DNA of 64,000 bases from an uncultured Coriobacteriaceae bacterium (GTDB taxonomy: Bacteria > Actinomycetota > Coriobacteriia > Coriobacteriales > Atopobiaceae), in NCBI GenBank assembly GCA_902798915.1, contig CADBYM010000014.1:1-64000 (forward strand), in the 5' to 3' direction. Each line of letters starts with the position of its first letter. The first letter of the stretch is position 1. Shown piece after piece: positions 34,941-43,270 of this stretch. Under the pieces are notes generated by a model, which saw only the letters and a list, made by a program, of their open reading frames with translations, ran no database searches and had not been told where the DNA came from. Both the position numbers and the translations under genes were made by a program.

Positions 34941-36564
34941 AAGCCTGCTCCCTATCTAGCCACGTGTGGTAGGTGCCATCGTCGTACGAGACCAACGTGG
35001 AGTATGCATAGTCGTCGCGGCTCTGCGGCGCATCGCTGCGATAGTGCGCACCGCGGCTCTCCTTCCTGGCCAGAGCGCAGGAGAGGGAGGCGTGTGCGGT
35101 GGCGAGAATTCCCGTGAGACTATAGTTTGCATACGCCGACACGCTGGGGTCGTAGTGGATCCGGTCCGCGATGGACTGGTAGTATTCGACGCTCTCGACT
35201 CCCTCGGCGAGGCCCTCCTCCGTGCGGATGATGCCCATGTGCTCGTTCATGACGTCGGCAAGCATGTCGCGCATGTAGGTGACGGGGAAGGAACTCTGCG
35301 AGTCAAATGTGGCGGCAAAGCGGTTCTGCTCGCGCGCAATGGCCTGCGCAAAGACGGGACGTCGCCGCGTGTCTGCCCTTTGGCAGAGGTCGTCCGCCGC
35401 GACCCACCCGCTGTAGATTGCCGCGAGCAGCGAGTTGCCACCCAGTCGGTTGGCACCGTGGTACATCGACGCGCATTCGCCGACGGCGTACAGTCGCTCG
35501 ATGCTGGTCTCGTGGTTCAGGTGCACGGCGAGGCCGCCCATGAAGAAGTGTACGGATGGTGCCACGGGTATGGGCTGCGTCAATACGTCGATGCCGCGGT
35601 ACTTCAGGCATAGGTCGCGAACTTCCTGCAGGCGCTGGTCTATCAAGCGCTCGTTGAGGAAGGAGATGTCGAGAAGCACTTCTCTGCCCGTCGTATATAT
35701 CTCGCGAGAGATGACGTCGCGGGTCATCAGATTGCCTCCGGGGCCGTACTTCTCTTCCATGAAGTAGACGCGTCGGCCGCCATCCTCGTAGAAGAGTCTG
35801 CCCCCCTCGCCGCGTACGGCCTCGGTGACGAGCATGCGCTTCTGGTCGGTCTCGAGCGTGGTGGGGTGGAACTGGACGAACTCCAGGTTCTTGAGCAGCG
35901 CCCCTTGCATAAAGAGCCTTCCCGCCGCATAGCCATCGCAGAGAACCGAACCGGTAGTCTTGCCAAAGAGTGCGTTTTGCCCTCCCGTGGCCATGACCAC
36001 CGCACTCGCATTGATGGGCACCAGCACGCGCCTCAGCTCGTCGAACAACAGCGCGCCGTAGCACACGCCGTCCTCGATGAGTGCTGAATGGAAGTGCAGG
36101 TGAAGCCTGCGGACGATGGTCCCGGCCGCCTCGTGGCGGCGCGCCTCCATGACGAGGGCCGAGACGATCTGCTTGCCGGTGGACGATCCACAGAAGTAGG
36201 TCCGCTTGTGGGACTGACCGCCAAAGGCCCTCCTCAGCGGACGTCCTTGTCGGTCTATCGTAAAGACGGTTCCGATGCTCTCGAGGTAGGTGATGATGTC
36301 TTCTGCGTGCGTGCAGAGTCCCGTGACGGCCGTCTTTCCACCGAGCCAGGAACCGCCCTTCAGCGTGTCCTCGATGTGGCAGGCGACCGAATCGCCCTCG
36401 TCGCATCGTGCGGTCACGGCGTTGATGCCGCCCGCAGCCATCACCGATTGGGCTCGCTCGGAAGGATGCGGAGAGACGAGGGTGACGTGCATGTTCTGCT
36501 CGGCGCAGCGCACGGCGCAAGAGAGGCCGGCGATACCGCTTCCGATGACCAATGCTTCTCTCAT
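34930..36564 (-). CDS. frdA: Fumarate reductase/succinate dehydrogenase flavoprotein subunit
   Basis: A 544-residue protein. FAD-binding EALVIGSGIAGLSCAVRC is at the start, AAGGINAV (~48) and FVQFHPTTLE (~237) follow, RGEGGRLFYEDGG (~260) is the substrate-domain region, and AVGECASMYHGANRLGGNSL (~355) closes the FAD site. The covalent-FAD His lies in the S-HKRTYF region as in the family. It is shorter than E. coli FrdA (~600), with an abbreviated C-terminus. In an anaerobe it most likely reduces fumarate to succinate. The ATG at 36564 follows GAGG; a GTG at 36576 overlapping the cytochrome stop is an alternative. Confidence 0.92.
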   Translation of the reverse strand: MREALVIGSGIAGLSCAVRCAEQNMHVTLVSPHPSERAQSVMAAGGINAVTARCDEGDSVACHIEDTLKGGSWLGGKTAVTGLCTHAEDIITYLESIGTVFTIDRQGRPLRRAFGGQSHKRTYFCGSSTGKQIVSALVMEARRHEAAGTIVRRLHLHFHSALIEDGVCYGALLFDELRRVLVPINASAVVMATGGQNALFGKTTGSVLCDGYAAGRLFMQGALLKNLEFVQFHPTTLETDQKRMLVTEAVRGEGGRLFYEDGGRRVYFMEEKYGPGGNLMTRDVISREIYTTGREVLLDISFLNERLIDQRLQEVRDLCLKYRGIDVLTQPIPVAPSVHFFMGGLAVHLNHETSIERLYAVGECASMYHGANRLGGNSLLAAIYSGWVAADDLCQRADTRRRPVFAQAIAREQNRFAATFDSQSSFPVTYMRDMLADVMNEHMGIIRTEEGLAEGVESVEYYQSIADRIHYDPSVSAYANYSLTGILATAHASLSCALARKESRGAHYRSDAPQSRDDYAYSTLVSYDDGTYHTWLDREQAYES

Positions 36565-36572
36565 GGCAGGCC

Positions 36573-37184
36573 TCACGCGTGAAGGAACATGCTCAGTTGT
36601 CCCTTGGTCACAACGACCGTGGCGGCAACGACCAAGACGGCACAGAGGATGGCGACGGCTCTGTCAATCTTTGCCTGCGTCTCTCGGTTGGAGAGCAGGC
36701 CCAGTGTGATGAGGGCTCGCGAGAAGGACGTCGCGACGTGCGTGGCAACGACGACGTAGAAGGCGATCTGTGCACAGAGGATAAGGGCAAACACCACCCA
36801 GCTTCCGCCTTCGGCCGCGTTCTTGAGAAGGTCGAAGGTCCTGAGGTGGACGATCAGAAGCGGAAAGATCAGGGCAGCCGACACTCGTTGCGCCACCGTC
36901 TGTCGGTTCTGTTGCTGATAGGGGGCAACGCGCGTCCCGTCGCCAAGCAGGAAGACGGAGCACATGCCCGTGATCGCGTGGAGGCAGAGGAAGACGAGAA
37001 TGGGCATGGCGGTGAGCAACTTGAGCGTTGGGTTGTAGTAGAACGTAAGGTACGCAAACACGTTGTACCCCATGTGTACAAACAAGGCGAGCATGGTGAG
37101 CAACGCGAGTATGGCATTCCACTTCTTGAGCCTCAAAGTCCCCCCGTTCCTTGGCGCCGAAATAGTACGTAAATGATAGTTCAT
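36573..37184 (-). CDS. frdC: Fumarate reductase/succinate dehydrogenase cytochrome b subunit
   Basis: A 203-residue membrane protein with five hydrophobic segments (about 23-47, 56-82, 98-115, 127-160, 173-192). Four histidines sit in or near them (VHMGYN, CLHAIT, IVHLRTF, ATHVATS), as expected for two b hemes. This fits the di-heme type that passes electrons from menaquinol. The start at 37184 has a weak ribosome site; a shorter start near LRLKKW is possible. It is the first gene of the operon, with a palindrome about 90 nt upstream. Confidence 0.85.
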   Translation of the reverse strand: MNYHLRTISAPRNGGTLRLKKWNAILALLTMLALFVHMGYNVFAYLTFYYNPTLKLLTAMPILVFLCLHAITGMCSVFLLGDGTRVAPYQQQNRQTVAQRVSAALIFPLLIVHLRTFDLLKNAAEGGSWVVFALILCAQIAFYVVVATHVATSFSRALITLGLLSNRETQAKIDRAVAILCAVLVVAATVVVTKGQLSMFLHA

Positions 37185-37446
37185 CCTGTGTTAGAGAGTG
37201 CCGGAGGGGAATCGGGAATCGGGGCCAGCTGCGTGGGCCTGGGGATGGATGCAGACGGGATATTCTGCGAGTCCTCACTGAAAGTTCAGTGAACAATGAC
37301 TCACCCTTCGGCTTTATTCGATACTTGCCCTTGCTCACTCAACTTTTACTGAACCGTTCGGTTACGCTCCCGCCCGCGAGCGCGAGCTCCTAGCTGGTGG
37401 GTACGCCATCCCCTGCGGTGGACTGATACTCAACGTCGGCGCCTTG
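37185..37446. other. Intergenic, promoter side of the fumarate reductase genes
   Basis: No gene is seen. It holds the two palindromes described at 37276 and leads into a gene fragment at 37447. Confidence 0.4.
37276..37291. promoter_or_regulatory. Palindrome upstream of the fumarate reductase operon
   Basis: CACTGAA-AG-TTCAGTG is a 7+7-bp palindrome about 92 nt before the cytochrome b start, in an AT-rich patch. A second small palindrome AACCGTTCGGTT lies at about 37351. An operator is plausible; the regulator is unknown. Confidence 0.4.
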
Positions 37447-37552
37447 CTGCGGCTACGCCGCGCCCTTCTCGGCGGACCTGCGGCAGGCGCACCGCATCGG
37501 CGTCGCCTTCGACTCCGGGACGCGCCTGCTCGCAGACTGGGAGGAGCGCTAG
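37447..37552 (+). pseudogene. Tail fragment of an AAA-ATPase-like/PD-(D/E)XK gene
   Basis: The plus strand encodes CGYAAPFSADLRQAHRIG, then VAFDSGTRLLADWEER and a stop. This matches the last residues of the protein at 10402-12000 (GYADPFSADPRQLHLIG..., LLADWAER). Only the tail survives, so this is the remains of a further copy of that family. Confidence 0.8.
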
Positions 37553-37888
37553 CTCCATCGGCCGGCCCAAGCGGGTGGGCCGTTCGGCGATGTGGCCCAC
37601 CAAAGAGCTACCCCCAGTGGATCGAGCCTCAAAGCCCCCTGTTTCTTGGCGATGATATCTTACGCAAGATAATCCAGGGTCAATCCTGAAACCTGTGGGT
37701 TGGCGGTCGCGCTGGGACCCTGACCGTGGAACGATAGGCGGTCGTCCTCAAGAATCTTGCATCTACCACAACGCAGGGTTCGACGAAAGGAACGACCGCT
37801 TTCCCCCTTGCTGAGCTTGTACCCCGTCCCCTTCGACGAGTGGGCAACTTGCTCGCCGCTCAGGAAAGGGCGCCCGTCTCGCGGGACC
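37553..37888. other. Non-coding, with a diverged copy of the frdC 5' region
   Basis: Bases from about 37624 (GAGCCTCAAAG, then TTCTTGGCG) resemble 37128-37158 at the start of the cytochrome b gene, in the same orientation, with an indel. No intact frame was found. The rest, to 37888, shows nothing recognisable. Confidence 0.35.
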
Positions 37889-38191
37889 CTAGATCATCAA
37901 GGCGCTGGCGGACAATACTACAGTCGCTCCAGTACTAACAGTAATCCCAAAAATATATTTGTTGCGGATCTCGTACCCGCCGGCGACCTCTCCAAGATCG
38001 TCAAGGGAAATCTCAGCCGACGTGTCTGTCAGCTCTTCCACCGCGGCGATGAACTCTTCCTTGATGAGGCTGGGGCATGCCTCGCTGGCAATCGCATAGG
38101 CCTCGTCGACGTCCTGGGCGTCGGCCAGCCTTCTCTGCAGTTCTTCGTCTGCCACCACGATCTTGAGGAACTCTTCAATACTCTTGTCCAT
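37889..38191 (-). CDS. Nif11-like leader RiPP precursor, hydrophobic core
   Basis: A 100-residue protein. Residues 1-68 look like a Nif11-type leader: SIEEFLKIVVADEELQRRLA, then AQDVDEAYAIASEA and ISLDDLGEVAGG with the double-glycine cleavage site. The 32-residue core (YEIRNKYIFGITVSTGATVV onward) has no cysteine, is hydrophobic and rich in Ser/Thr/Val. Precursors with such leaders are normally modified and exported by dedicated enzymes; none is encoded in this window. GAAAGG lies six bases before the ATG. The modification type cannot be predicted. Confidence 0.8.
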   Translation of the reverse strand: MDKSIEEFLKIVVADEELQRRLADAQDVDEAYAIASEACPSLIKEEFIAAVEELTDTSAEISLDDLGEVAGGYEIRNKYIFGITVSTGATVVLSASALMI

Positions 38192-38640
38192 AGTAGGCCT
38201 TTCATCCTGCTCGATGGTATCGAGCCTCGTATATCGTTTTTTATCATATAGAAGGCGGAGGCTCGCATCAAGTCACGCGCGTCGCTTGTGGGAGGCCGCC
38301 AGACCGTCAACGCCCCATGCCGCGATCGTGCGCTAGCGCAAAGCGGCCATTGGGGGGCTGCTTGACGGGGCCTTCTCTCGTGGGCTCTGGCTGTGGAAAA
38401 CGAGCGTCCTGCGGCCCCATGTGCAAGCGCGAAGGCGCGAATGACCGAGACGAGTTCTTGGGGGGCGGGCGAGGGTTGACGCGGTCCGGGCCTTGCGCCA
38501 TGGCGGAACCGGTCTTGCTGTTTGGCTTGGACTCGACTACGAGCGCCTCCGCAGCGACCCTCCGTTATCACACCGGGACATCTATTCGGCTCGCTTGCCG
38601 AACCCTTCTTTACATCGAACGCATTACAAATTAGAGTTAC
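38192..38640. other. Intergenic between divergent genes
   Basis: The first 60 bases (AT-rich, TTTTTTATCATATA near 38240) probably hold the promoter of the Nif11 precursor. The middle (38280-38560) is GC-rich with no convincing gene. The promoter of the channel mRNA must lie before 38648. Confidence 0.4.
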
Positions 38641-38647
38641 GACAAGC

Positions 38648-38740
38648 TTTTCGGGGGAGTAGTGGCATGCCTCGGCATGTGGAGAAGCCAACAGCAAGGC
38701 ACAAGAGTGCCTGGTGGTCCTTTAACAACGAGACCCGGAG
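38648..38740 (+). ncRNA. Candidate yybP-ykoY (manganese) riboswitch aptamer
   Basis: The conserved 5' motif GGGGAGTAG is present at 38654-38662 and the 3' motif ACGAGACC at 38728-38735. P1 is 38649-38655 with 38734-38740. P2 is TGGC (38663) with GCCA (38687), carrying an ATGCC-TC-GGCAT hairpin. P3 is AGGCAC-AAGA-GTGCCT (38697-38712). This is the arrangement of the Mn2+-sensing family as I recall it. The 3' P1 strand is also needed by the terminator that follows, as in a switch. The assignment rests on motif recall, not a model search. Confidence 0.55.
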
Positions 38741-38770
38741 TCCAGCCATCAACGCTGGGCTCCGGGTCTC
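38730..38770 (+). terminator. 17-bp hairpin between riboswitch and channel gene
   Basis: GAGACCCGGAGTCCAGC and GCTGGGCTCCGGGTCTC pair over 17 bp with one G-T pair around CATCAAC. It shares 38734-38740 with aptamer stem P1, so the two folds exclude each other. The following run is only TTCGTT, so it could act on either transcription or translation. Confidence 0.75.
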
Positions 38771-38796
38771 TTCGTTACGAAGGGAGACGAGGAGAC

Positions 38797-40662
38797 ATGC
38801 GCAAGACAACGACGGGACAGAAGATTCGCTATTGGTTCGACAACCTCATGTCGAGGGGCACGGCATCGCTCCTGCTGCTTCTCGGTGTTATCACGGCGGT
38901 GGTCGCCGTGGTGGGTGGCCTTTTGGCGGTGGCGCTCGGCGGCCCCGACGGCACGGGTGCCGAGTCTGCGGGCGGCTCCATTTGGTTCACCCTCATGCAC
39001 GCCCTCAACACGGGCGTCTTGGCCAAGGAGGAGGGCACCATCGCCTATCTTGCGGTGATGACGATCGTCACGCTCGTGGGCATCTTCATCACCAGCTTCC
39101 TCATCGGCACCATCTCCAACGCAATCAAGGACAAGATCGCAGATCTCCAAGAGGGTCGTTCCACGGTAATCGAAAAAGGCCACGTGGTGATCATCGGCTT
39201 CGACGAGAACGTCACCAACATCATCGAGGAGCTTGCCCTCGCCAACGAGAACCAGCGCGACGCCGTGGTCGTGGTGATGGCCGAGCACGACAAGACCGAC
39301 ATGGAAGACGTCATCCGCGACCGTGTCTCGGATTTGCGTGGCACGCGCGTCATCTGCCGGAGCGGGCGTCCCGACAGTACGAAGAGCCTGGAGAGGTGTT
39401 CGCTCGATACCTGCAAGTCCATCATCGTCAACCTCGAGGATGACTTCATGACGGTCAAGACCATCCTCGCGTGCAGGAGCCTGCTCGAGGAGCGGGGCAA
39501 TCGCGATGCCTACATGACGGCCGTCATCCGCGACCGCGACGTGTTGCACCCAGCGGCCATCGCAGGTGGCGAGGTCGCCGAGGTCCTCAACTTCCACAAG
39601 ACCATTGCCCGTCTGATGGTCCAGAGCGCTCGCCACCCCGGCATGTCCGACATCCTTGCCGAGCTGCTGAGCTTCAAGGGCAACGAGATCTACGTCGAGC
39701 GCGTGGAGGGGTCTGCGGGCCTCTCGCTAGGAGAGCTCAACTTGCGCATGCCCAGATCGACGGCCATCGGCATGGTGCGCGGCGGCGAGCCGATGCTCAA
39801 CCCGGACGCCTCCGAGGTGGTGCGGGACGACGACGAGCTGATTCTCGTCGCGCACGACGATGATGCCATATCCCTGCAGGCTGCGGCCATGCCCGACGTG
39901 GAGCGATTCCAGCGCGAACCCGACGTGCGCGAGATGCCGCAGCGACTTTTGGCGCTGGGCTACAGCGACATGCTCAAGCAGATTCTGATCGAAGAGGGCG
40001 CGGCGTGCGTCCCGGGCTCGCGGGTGACCATTGCCGTTGAGCCGGGCAGGGCCGATGACGTCTCGCTGCCCGATGAAGCAGAGCTCAAGGGTCTCGCTGT
40101 CGAGCTGCGCGAGTGCAAGATCCACAAGCGAGACGTGCTCGAGGCGCTGGTCGCCGAGGAACCCACCGCCATCATGCTTCTCTCTGATCCGGAGCTGGAC
40201 GACGAGGAGGCTGACGCTCGCACGCTCATGCTGCAGCTCCAGCTCAACGACATCGCGGACGAGATTGGCTCCGACGTGCCGCTCATCGTGGAGATGAACA
40301 GCACGCGCAACCAGCAGCTTGCCCAGATGATGCGCGCCACCGACTTCGTGGTGAGCGGGCGCATCACGGCGAAGATGATGGTGCAGGTCGCGGAGGAACG
40401 ACACAAGAAGGCGATTCTCAACGATTTGCTCTCGGACGGTGGCTCCTCCGTCTACATGAAGCCCATTACGCGCTACGTACAGGTGGACCGCGCGGTGGAC
40501 TTCTACACGCTGGGGGCGTCGGCTGCCCGCTATGGCGAGATTGCCATCGGCTACAAGCGCTTCGGCGAGGACGGCACGTTCGAAGTCTGCGTTAACCCTA
40601 GGAGCAGGGCGGCCGTGACCTTTGGCCCCAACGACGACCTCATCGTCGTCGCTCCGGAATGA
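38797..40662 (+). CDS. Castor/Pollux-type ion channel with NAD(P)-binding RCK-like domains
   Basis: The 621-residue protein has two or three membrane segments (about 19-45 and 83-107), with the linker NAIKDKIADLQEGRSTVIEK typical of Castor/Pollux channels. Two cytoplasmic RCK/TrkA-N-like modules follow: HVVIIGFDENVTNIIEELA (~128) and a second half from ~365, with VERVEGSAGLSLGELNLRMP in between. It likely gates K+ or another cation. GACGAGGAGAC precedes the ATG at 38797. A riboswitch-like leader and terminator lie immediately upstream, and RiPP precursor genes flank it on the other strand. Confidence 0.85.
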   Translation: MRKTTTGQKIRYWFDNLMSRGTASLLLLLGVITAVVAVVGGLLAVALGGPDGTGAESAGGSIWFTLMHALNTGVLAKEEGTIAYLAVMTIVTLVGIFITSFLIGTISNAIKDKIADLQEGRSTVIEKGHVVIIGFDENVTNIIEELALANENQRDAVVVVMAEHDKTDMEDVIRDRVSDLRGTRVICRSGRPDSTKSLERCSLDTCKSIIVNLEDDFMTVKTILACRSLLEERGNRDAYMTAVIRDRDVLHPAAIAGGEVAEVLNFHKTIARLMVQSARHPGMSDILAELLSFKGNEIYVERVEGSAGLSLGELNLRMPRSTAIGMVRGGEPMLNPDASEVVRDDDELILVAHDDDAISLQAAAMPDVERFQREPDVREMPQRLLALGYSDMLKQILIEEGAACVPGSRVTIAVEPGRADDVSLPDEAELKGLAVELRECKIHKRDVLEALVAEEPTAIMLLSDPELDDEEADARTLMLQLQLNDIADEIGSDVPLIVEMNSTRNQQLAQMMRATDFVVSGRITAKMMVQVAEERHKKAILNDLLSDGGSSVYMKPITRYVQVDRAVDFYTLGASAARYGEIAIGYKRFGEDGTFEVCVNPRSRAAVTFGPNDDLIVVAPE

Positions 40663-40752
40663 GGTGACGGGGCATCCGAGAGTGTTCAATGCGGAGGCTA
40701 CCATCGGCTGGGTCGTAGGATAGCGCTTCGTCCTCATCGTGAGTCAGAGAAT

Positions 40753-40784
40753 ATGGCCGCCTGTCCGCTGTGGCAGGCGGCCAT
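40753..40784. terminator. Bidirectional terminator-like hairpin
   Basis: ATGGCCGCCTG and CAGGCGGCCAT form an 11-bp perfect stem with a 10-nt loop between the convergent channel gene and the second Nif11 gene. Confidence 0.75.
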
Positions 40785-40813
40785 CGCGTTAACACGCGGG
40801 TGGTTATGTAGCC

Positions 40814-41002
40814 TTAGTCGACGGTGCACGTGTCGAAGTGATCGCAATCAGGCGTGCCCCAGTTGCCACCGCCAGAGATTGCTTGGAGTTCCTCTTCGGC
40901 AAGTTGTATGCCCTCGCGCTTTGCGAGCTCGAGGAGCTCCTCGGGGGTTGTGCATTGCCTTGCCTTCTCGCGAAGTTCGGGGCTCAGATCGTCAAAGCTC
41001 AT
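40814..41002 (-). CDS. Small Nif11-like RiPP precursor with two-cysteine core
   Basis: A 62-residue protein. Leader-like residues 1-46 are FDDLSPELREKARQCTTPEE, then LLELAKREGIQLAEEELQAISGGG, ending in a Gly run as in Nif11/bacteriocin leaders. The core is NWGTPDCDHFDTCTVD, with two Cys five residues apart and two Thr. It could be a disulfide, thioether or other cross-linked peptide. No modifying enzyme or exporter is in the window. AAAGGA lies six bases before the ATG. The length and leader differ from the 37889 precursor, so they are not recent duplicates. Confidence 0.78.
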   Translation of the reverse strand: MSFDDLSPELREKARQCTTPEELLELAKREGIQLAEEELQAISGGGNWGTPDCDHFDTCTVD

Positions 41003-41090
41003 TGCGTGTCCTTTCTCGTGTGCAGATGACGTCCAGACTATATCTCAACGCGACGAATAAAGCGAGAGCGCAGCGACTCACATGCTCTCG

Positions 41091-42041
41091 TTACTCGTAA
41101 CCGCGTGCGAGGTCGGCAACGATGTCGGCGCAGCTGTCAATCGACTTGATGAGCGAGGTGACGCTGCTCCCCGAGTTGACGCCTGCGTCAAGTTGGCCCT
41201 TGAGCTCGCTGAGGTAGTAGCTGCCTTGGTCGGGGTCGAGGTTGCCGGCCTTGTTTGCCTCGGCGGCTGCCAGCACCACGGGGTTGGGCGTGCTGCGCCA
41301 CTTGGAGGTGCCGCCCCATTGCGTGAAGATCACGTAGTCGTCCTGCGGGGTCTCTAGGAGGTTGCGCTTGGTGGCCTCGGCGGCACGGCATTCCTTGGAG
41401 AGGATGAAGCGCGTGCCGGCAAAGGCGCCCTCGGCGCCCAAGATGGCGCTCGCGCGGGCGAACTTCTCGTTGACGATGCCGCCGGCTGCGAGCACGGGGA
41501 TTTCCACCGCATCGGCGAGAAGCGCGACCTGCATCATGGTGCCGGTAGAGCCACAGGGCATGCAGCCGCCCTCGTCGCAGCCCGTGGCGACGATGACGTC
41601 CACGCCCCATGCCTCGAGCTGCTTGGCGTCGCGGATGGTGGGGTTGAGCTGGCGTGCGATGATGGTGAAGCCCTCCTCCTTGAAGGGCACGACGTCGCTC
41701 TCCTTGAACGACTCGCCGGCCAGCACCATGATCTTCACGCCCTCCTCGCGCATGATGTCGACGATGCCGGTGGAGAAGCCGGCGGCGTCGGCGGAGGCGG
41801 GGACGATGTCGATGCCGAAGGGCTTGTCGGTGAGCTCTTTGGTGCGACGGATGGCGGAGCGCATGTCGGCGGCGGTCTCCTCGGTGGTGTCGCGGCGTAC
41901 GTCGGTGCCAGCGTTGAAGCCCAGTACGCCCAATCCGCCGGCGTTGCTCACGGCGGCTACCAGCTCGGGGCTCGTAATCCACAACATCGGTGCCTGTACG
42001 ACGGGCTTGGTGATTCCCAGAATCTGACAAACGCGGTTCAT
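41091..42041 (-). CDS. Nitronate monooxygenase (2-nitropropane dioxygenase/FabK-like FMN enzyme)
   Basis: A 316-residue TIM-barrel flavoprotein: PVVQAPMLWITSPELVAAVS at the start, GGLGVLGF (~37), DVIVATGCDEGGCMPCGSTG (~155) for FMN phosphate, and PVLAAGGIVNEKFARASAIL with GAEGAFAGTRFI (~200). Such enzymes oxidise nitronates, while FabK relatives reduce enoyl-ACP. Without a fatty-acid operon around it, the nitronate or an unknown oxidoreductase role is more likely. The ATG at 42041 follows AAAGGAA. It is divergent from the TetR gene 115 nt away, which probably controls it. Confidence 0.88.
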   Translation of the reverse strand: MNRVCQILGITKPVVQAPMLWITSPELVAAVSNAGGLGVLGFNAGTDVRRDTTEETAADMRSAIRRTKELTDKPFGIDIVPASADAAGFSTGIVDIMREEGVKIMVLAGESFKESDVVPFKEEGFTIIARQLNPTIRDAKQLEAWGVDVIVATGCDEGGCMPCGSTGTMMQVALLADAVEIPVLAAGGIVNEKFARASAILGAEGAFAGTRFILSKECRAAEATKRNLLETPQDDYVIFTQWGGTSKWRSTPNPVVLAAAEANKAGNLDPDQGSYYLSELKGQLDAGVNSGSSVTSLIKSIDSCADIVADLARGYE

Positions 42042-42155
42042 GAGGTGGTTCCTTTCTCTTGGGTGCTTGCTTCCCAAAACCAAGGTATCAAAATAGTCGA
42101 ATGCTTTTACCGTACAATACGAGGATGTGTACGGTAGCAAGAAGGGAAGGGAATC

Positions 42156-42701
42156 ATGTCGAGGCGCGACACAAAGCGTATGTTTGCCGACGAGCTTGAG
42201 GCAATGATGGAATCGATGCTGCTCTCTAAGGTTCACGTGGCTGATTTGTGTGCCCGCTGCGGCGTGGAGCGTCGCGTGTTCTACTACCACTTCAAAGACA
42301 AGTACGACTTGGTGGCCTGGATGTTCGAGAGGGACCTCTCGTTTGCGGCCAAAGGCAATGCGCCCTACTCAGAGGGTCTGTATGCCGAGTCGCATCGGAG
42401 GCTTTGGGCGCGACGCGGCTTCTATAGGCGTGCCTTTGAGGAGGACTCACAGAATTCCATCTATCGGTACCTGCTGCAGTTTAGCATTGAGGCCAACGAG
42501 GCAGTGCTCAGGCGGTATCTGGGCGTGCGCTCGCTCTCGCGCCGGTACGCGTTCGAGGCGCGTCACTTCGCGCATGGCAACGTGGGCAGTGTTGTCGACT
42601 GGTTATGTGGTGCGTTTGCGATGACGCCAGAGGAGCTTGCGGCCGATATGTTTGACTGCATGCCCGAGGAGCTTCGCAAGGCATATGCTTCACAGAACTA
42701 G
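42156..42701 (+). CDS. TetR-family transcriptional regulator
   Basis: A 181-residue protein. The N-terminal helix-turn-helix is DELEAMMESMLLSKVHVADL, then CARCGVERRVFYYHFKDKYD (residues 9-50), clearly TetR-like and close to the DhaS type with short recognition helix. The C-terminal ligand domain ends VVDWLCGAFAMTPEELAADM. The gene lies divergent from nitronate monooxygenase with a shared 115-nt gap containing an AT-rich stretch (CGTACAATACGAGGATGTGTACGGT has partial dyad around 42112-42133), a likely operator region. Confidence 0.85.
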   Translation: MSRRDTKRMFADELEAMMESMLLSKVHVADLCARCGVERRVFYYHFKDKYDLVAWMFERDLSFAAKGNAPYSEGLYAESHRRLWARRGFYRRAFEEDSQNSIYRYLLQFSIEANEAVLRRYLGVRSLSRRYAFEARHFAHGNVGSVVDWLCGAFAMTPEELAADMFDCMPEELRKAYASQN

Positions 42702-42795
42702 GGTAAGGGGGCGATTTGCCCATCCATCTCGGCTTACGCCAGACAACGCATGCGTTTTCTGCGATTCAGATCGGCTTGTCGGAATCTCTTAAGCG

Positions 42796-42960
42796 CAAAA
42801 GTGTACAATAGTTTTTAAAACCGTTATAAAACCCCAGTTGAGCAATGACTGAAAGCAAACCAATGTACAGTCGCTAAAATAGACACTGTACATTGGTTTG
42901 CTTTAAGATGAGCGTCAACTGGCGTTTTGTCGAATATTCAAAATCTATTGCACACTTTTG
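42796..42960. repeat. Long-hairpin (MITE-like) element, copy 2
   Basis: 165 bp. The ends are CAAAAGTGTACAATAG and CTATTGCACACTTTTG. Further in are AAAACCCCAGTTGA and TCAACTGGCGTTTT, then an inner perfect stem GCAAACCAATGTACAGT with ACTGTACATTGGTTTGC around TCGCTAAAATAGAC. It lies between convergent genes (TetR and SpoIIE). Its outer ends are nearly identical to those of copy 3. Confidence 0.88.
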
Positions 42961-43270
42961 AGCAAACAGAATTCAAGTACCGACCGCTGCGAATGACGCC
43001 GATGGTGCTAAGAGCGTCTATGAGGGCACCTTTTGCCATCCGGTGCGCACTGCAGGGCGGTAAAGAGTCTCTTGCCTTAATGCAAGGCAAGGAGTATTCC
43101 TTATAGTGAATGTGTACAGGTCATTCGCCACGCATCGACGTGCACGCGAGCGCTTTACCTTTTGGATACTGAGGCAAGGATGCGGCATCGACTCGAAAGC
43201 CAACGCTCGCCGTGCAAAGTTGCACCGCGCTTTCCAGCATGCGCCATGGGGCGTTATCCTGTGCGTCGAC
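42961..43270. other. Intergenic, nothing recognised
   Basis: About 310 bases between the hairpin element and the 3' end of the SpoIIE gene. Short frames exist but none has a ribosome site or familiar sequence. Confidence 0.4.

Noticed and set aside
38648..38796. c-di-AMP (ydaO) riboswitch upstream of the channel
   Set aside because: A natural thought for a K+ channel, but the GGGGAGTAG and GAGACC motifs and three-stem layout fit yybP-ykoY better; ydaO-type motifs were not found.
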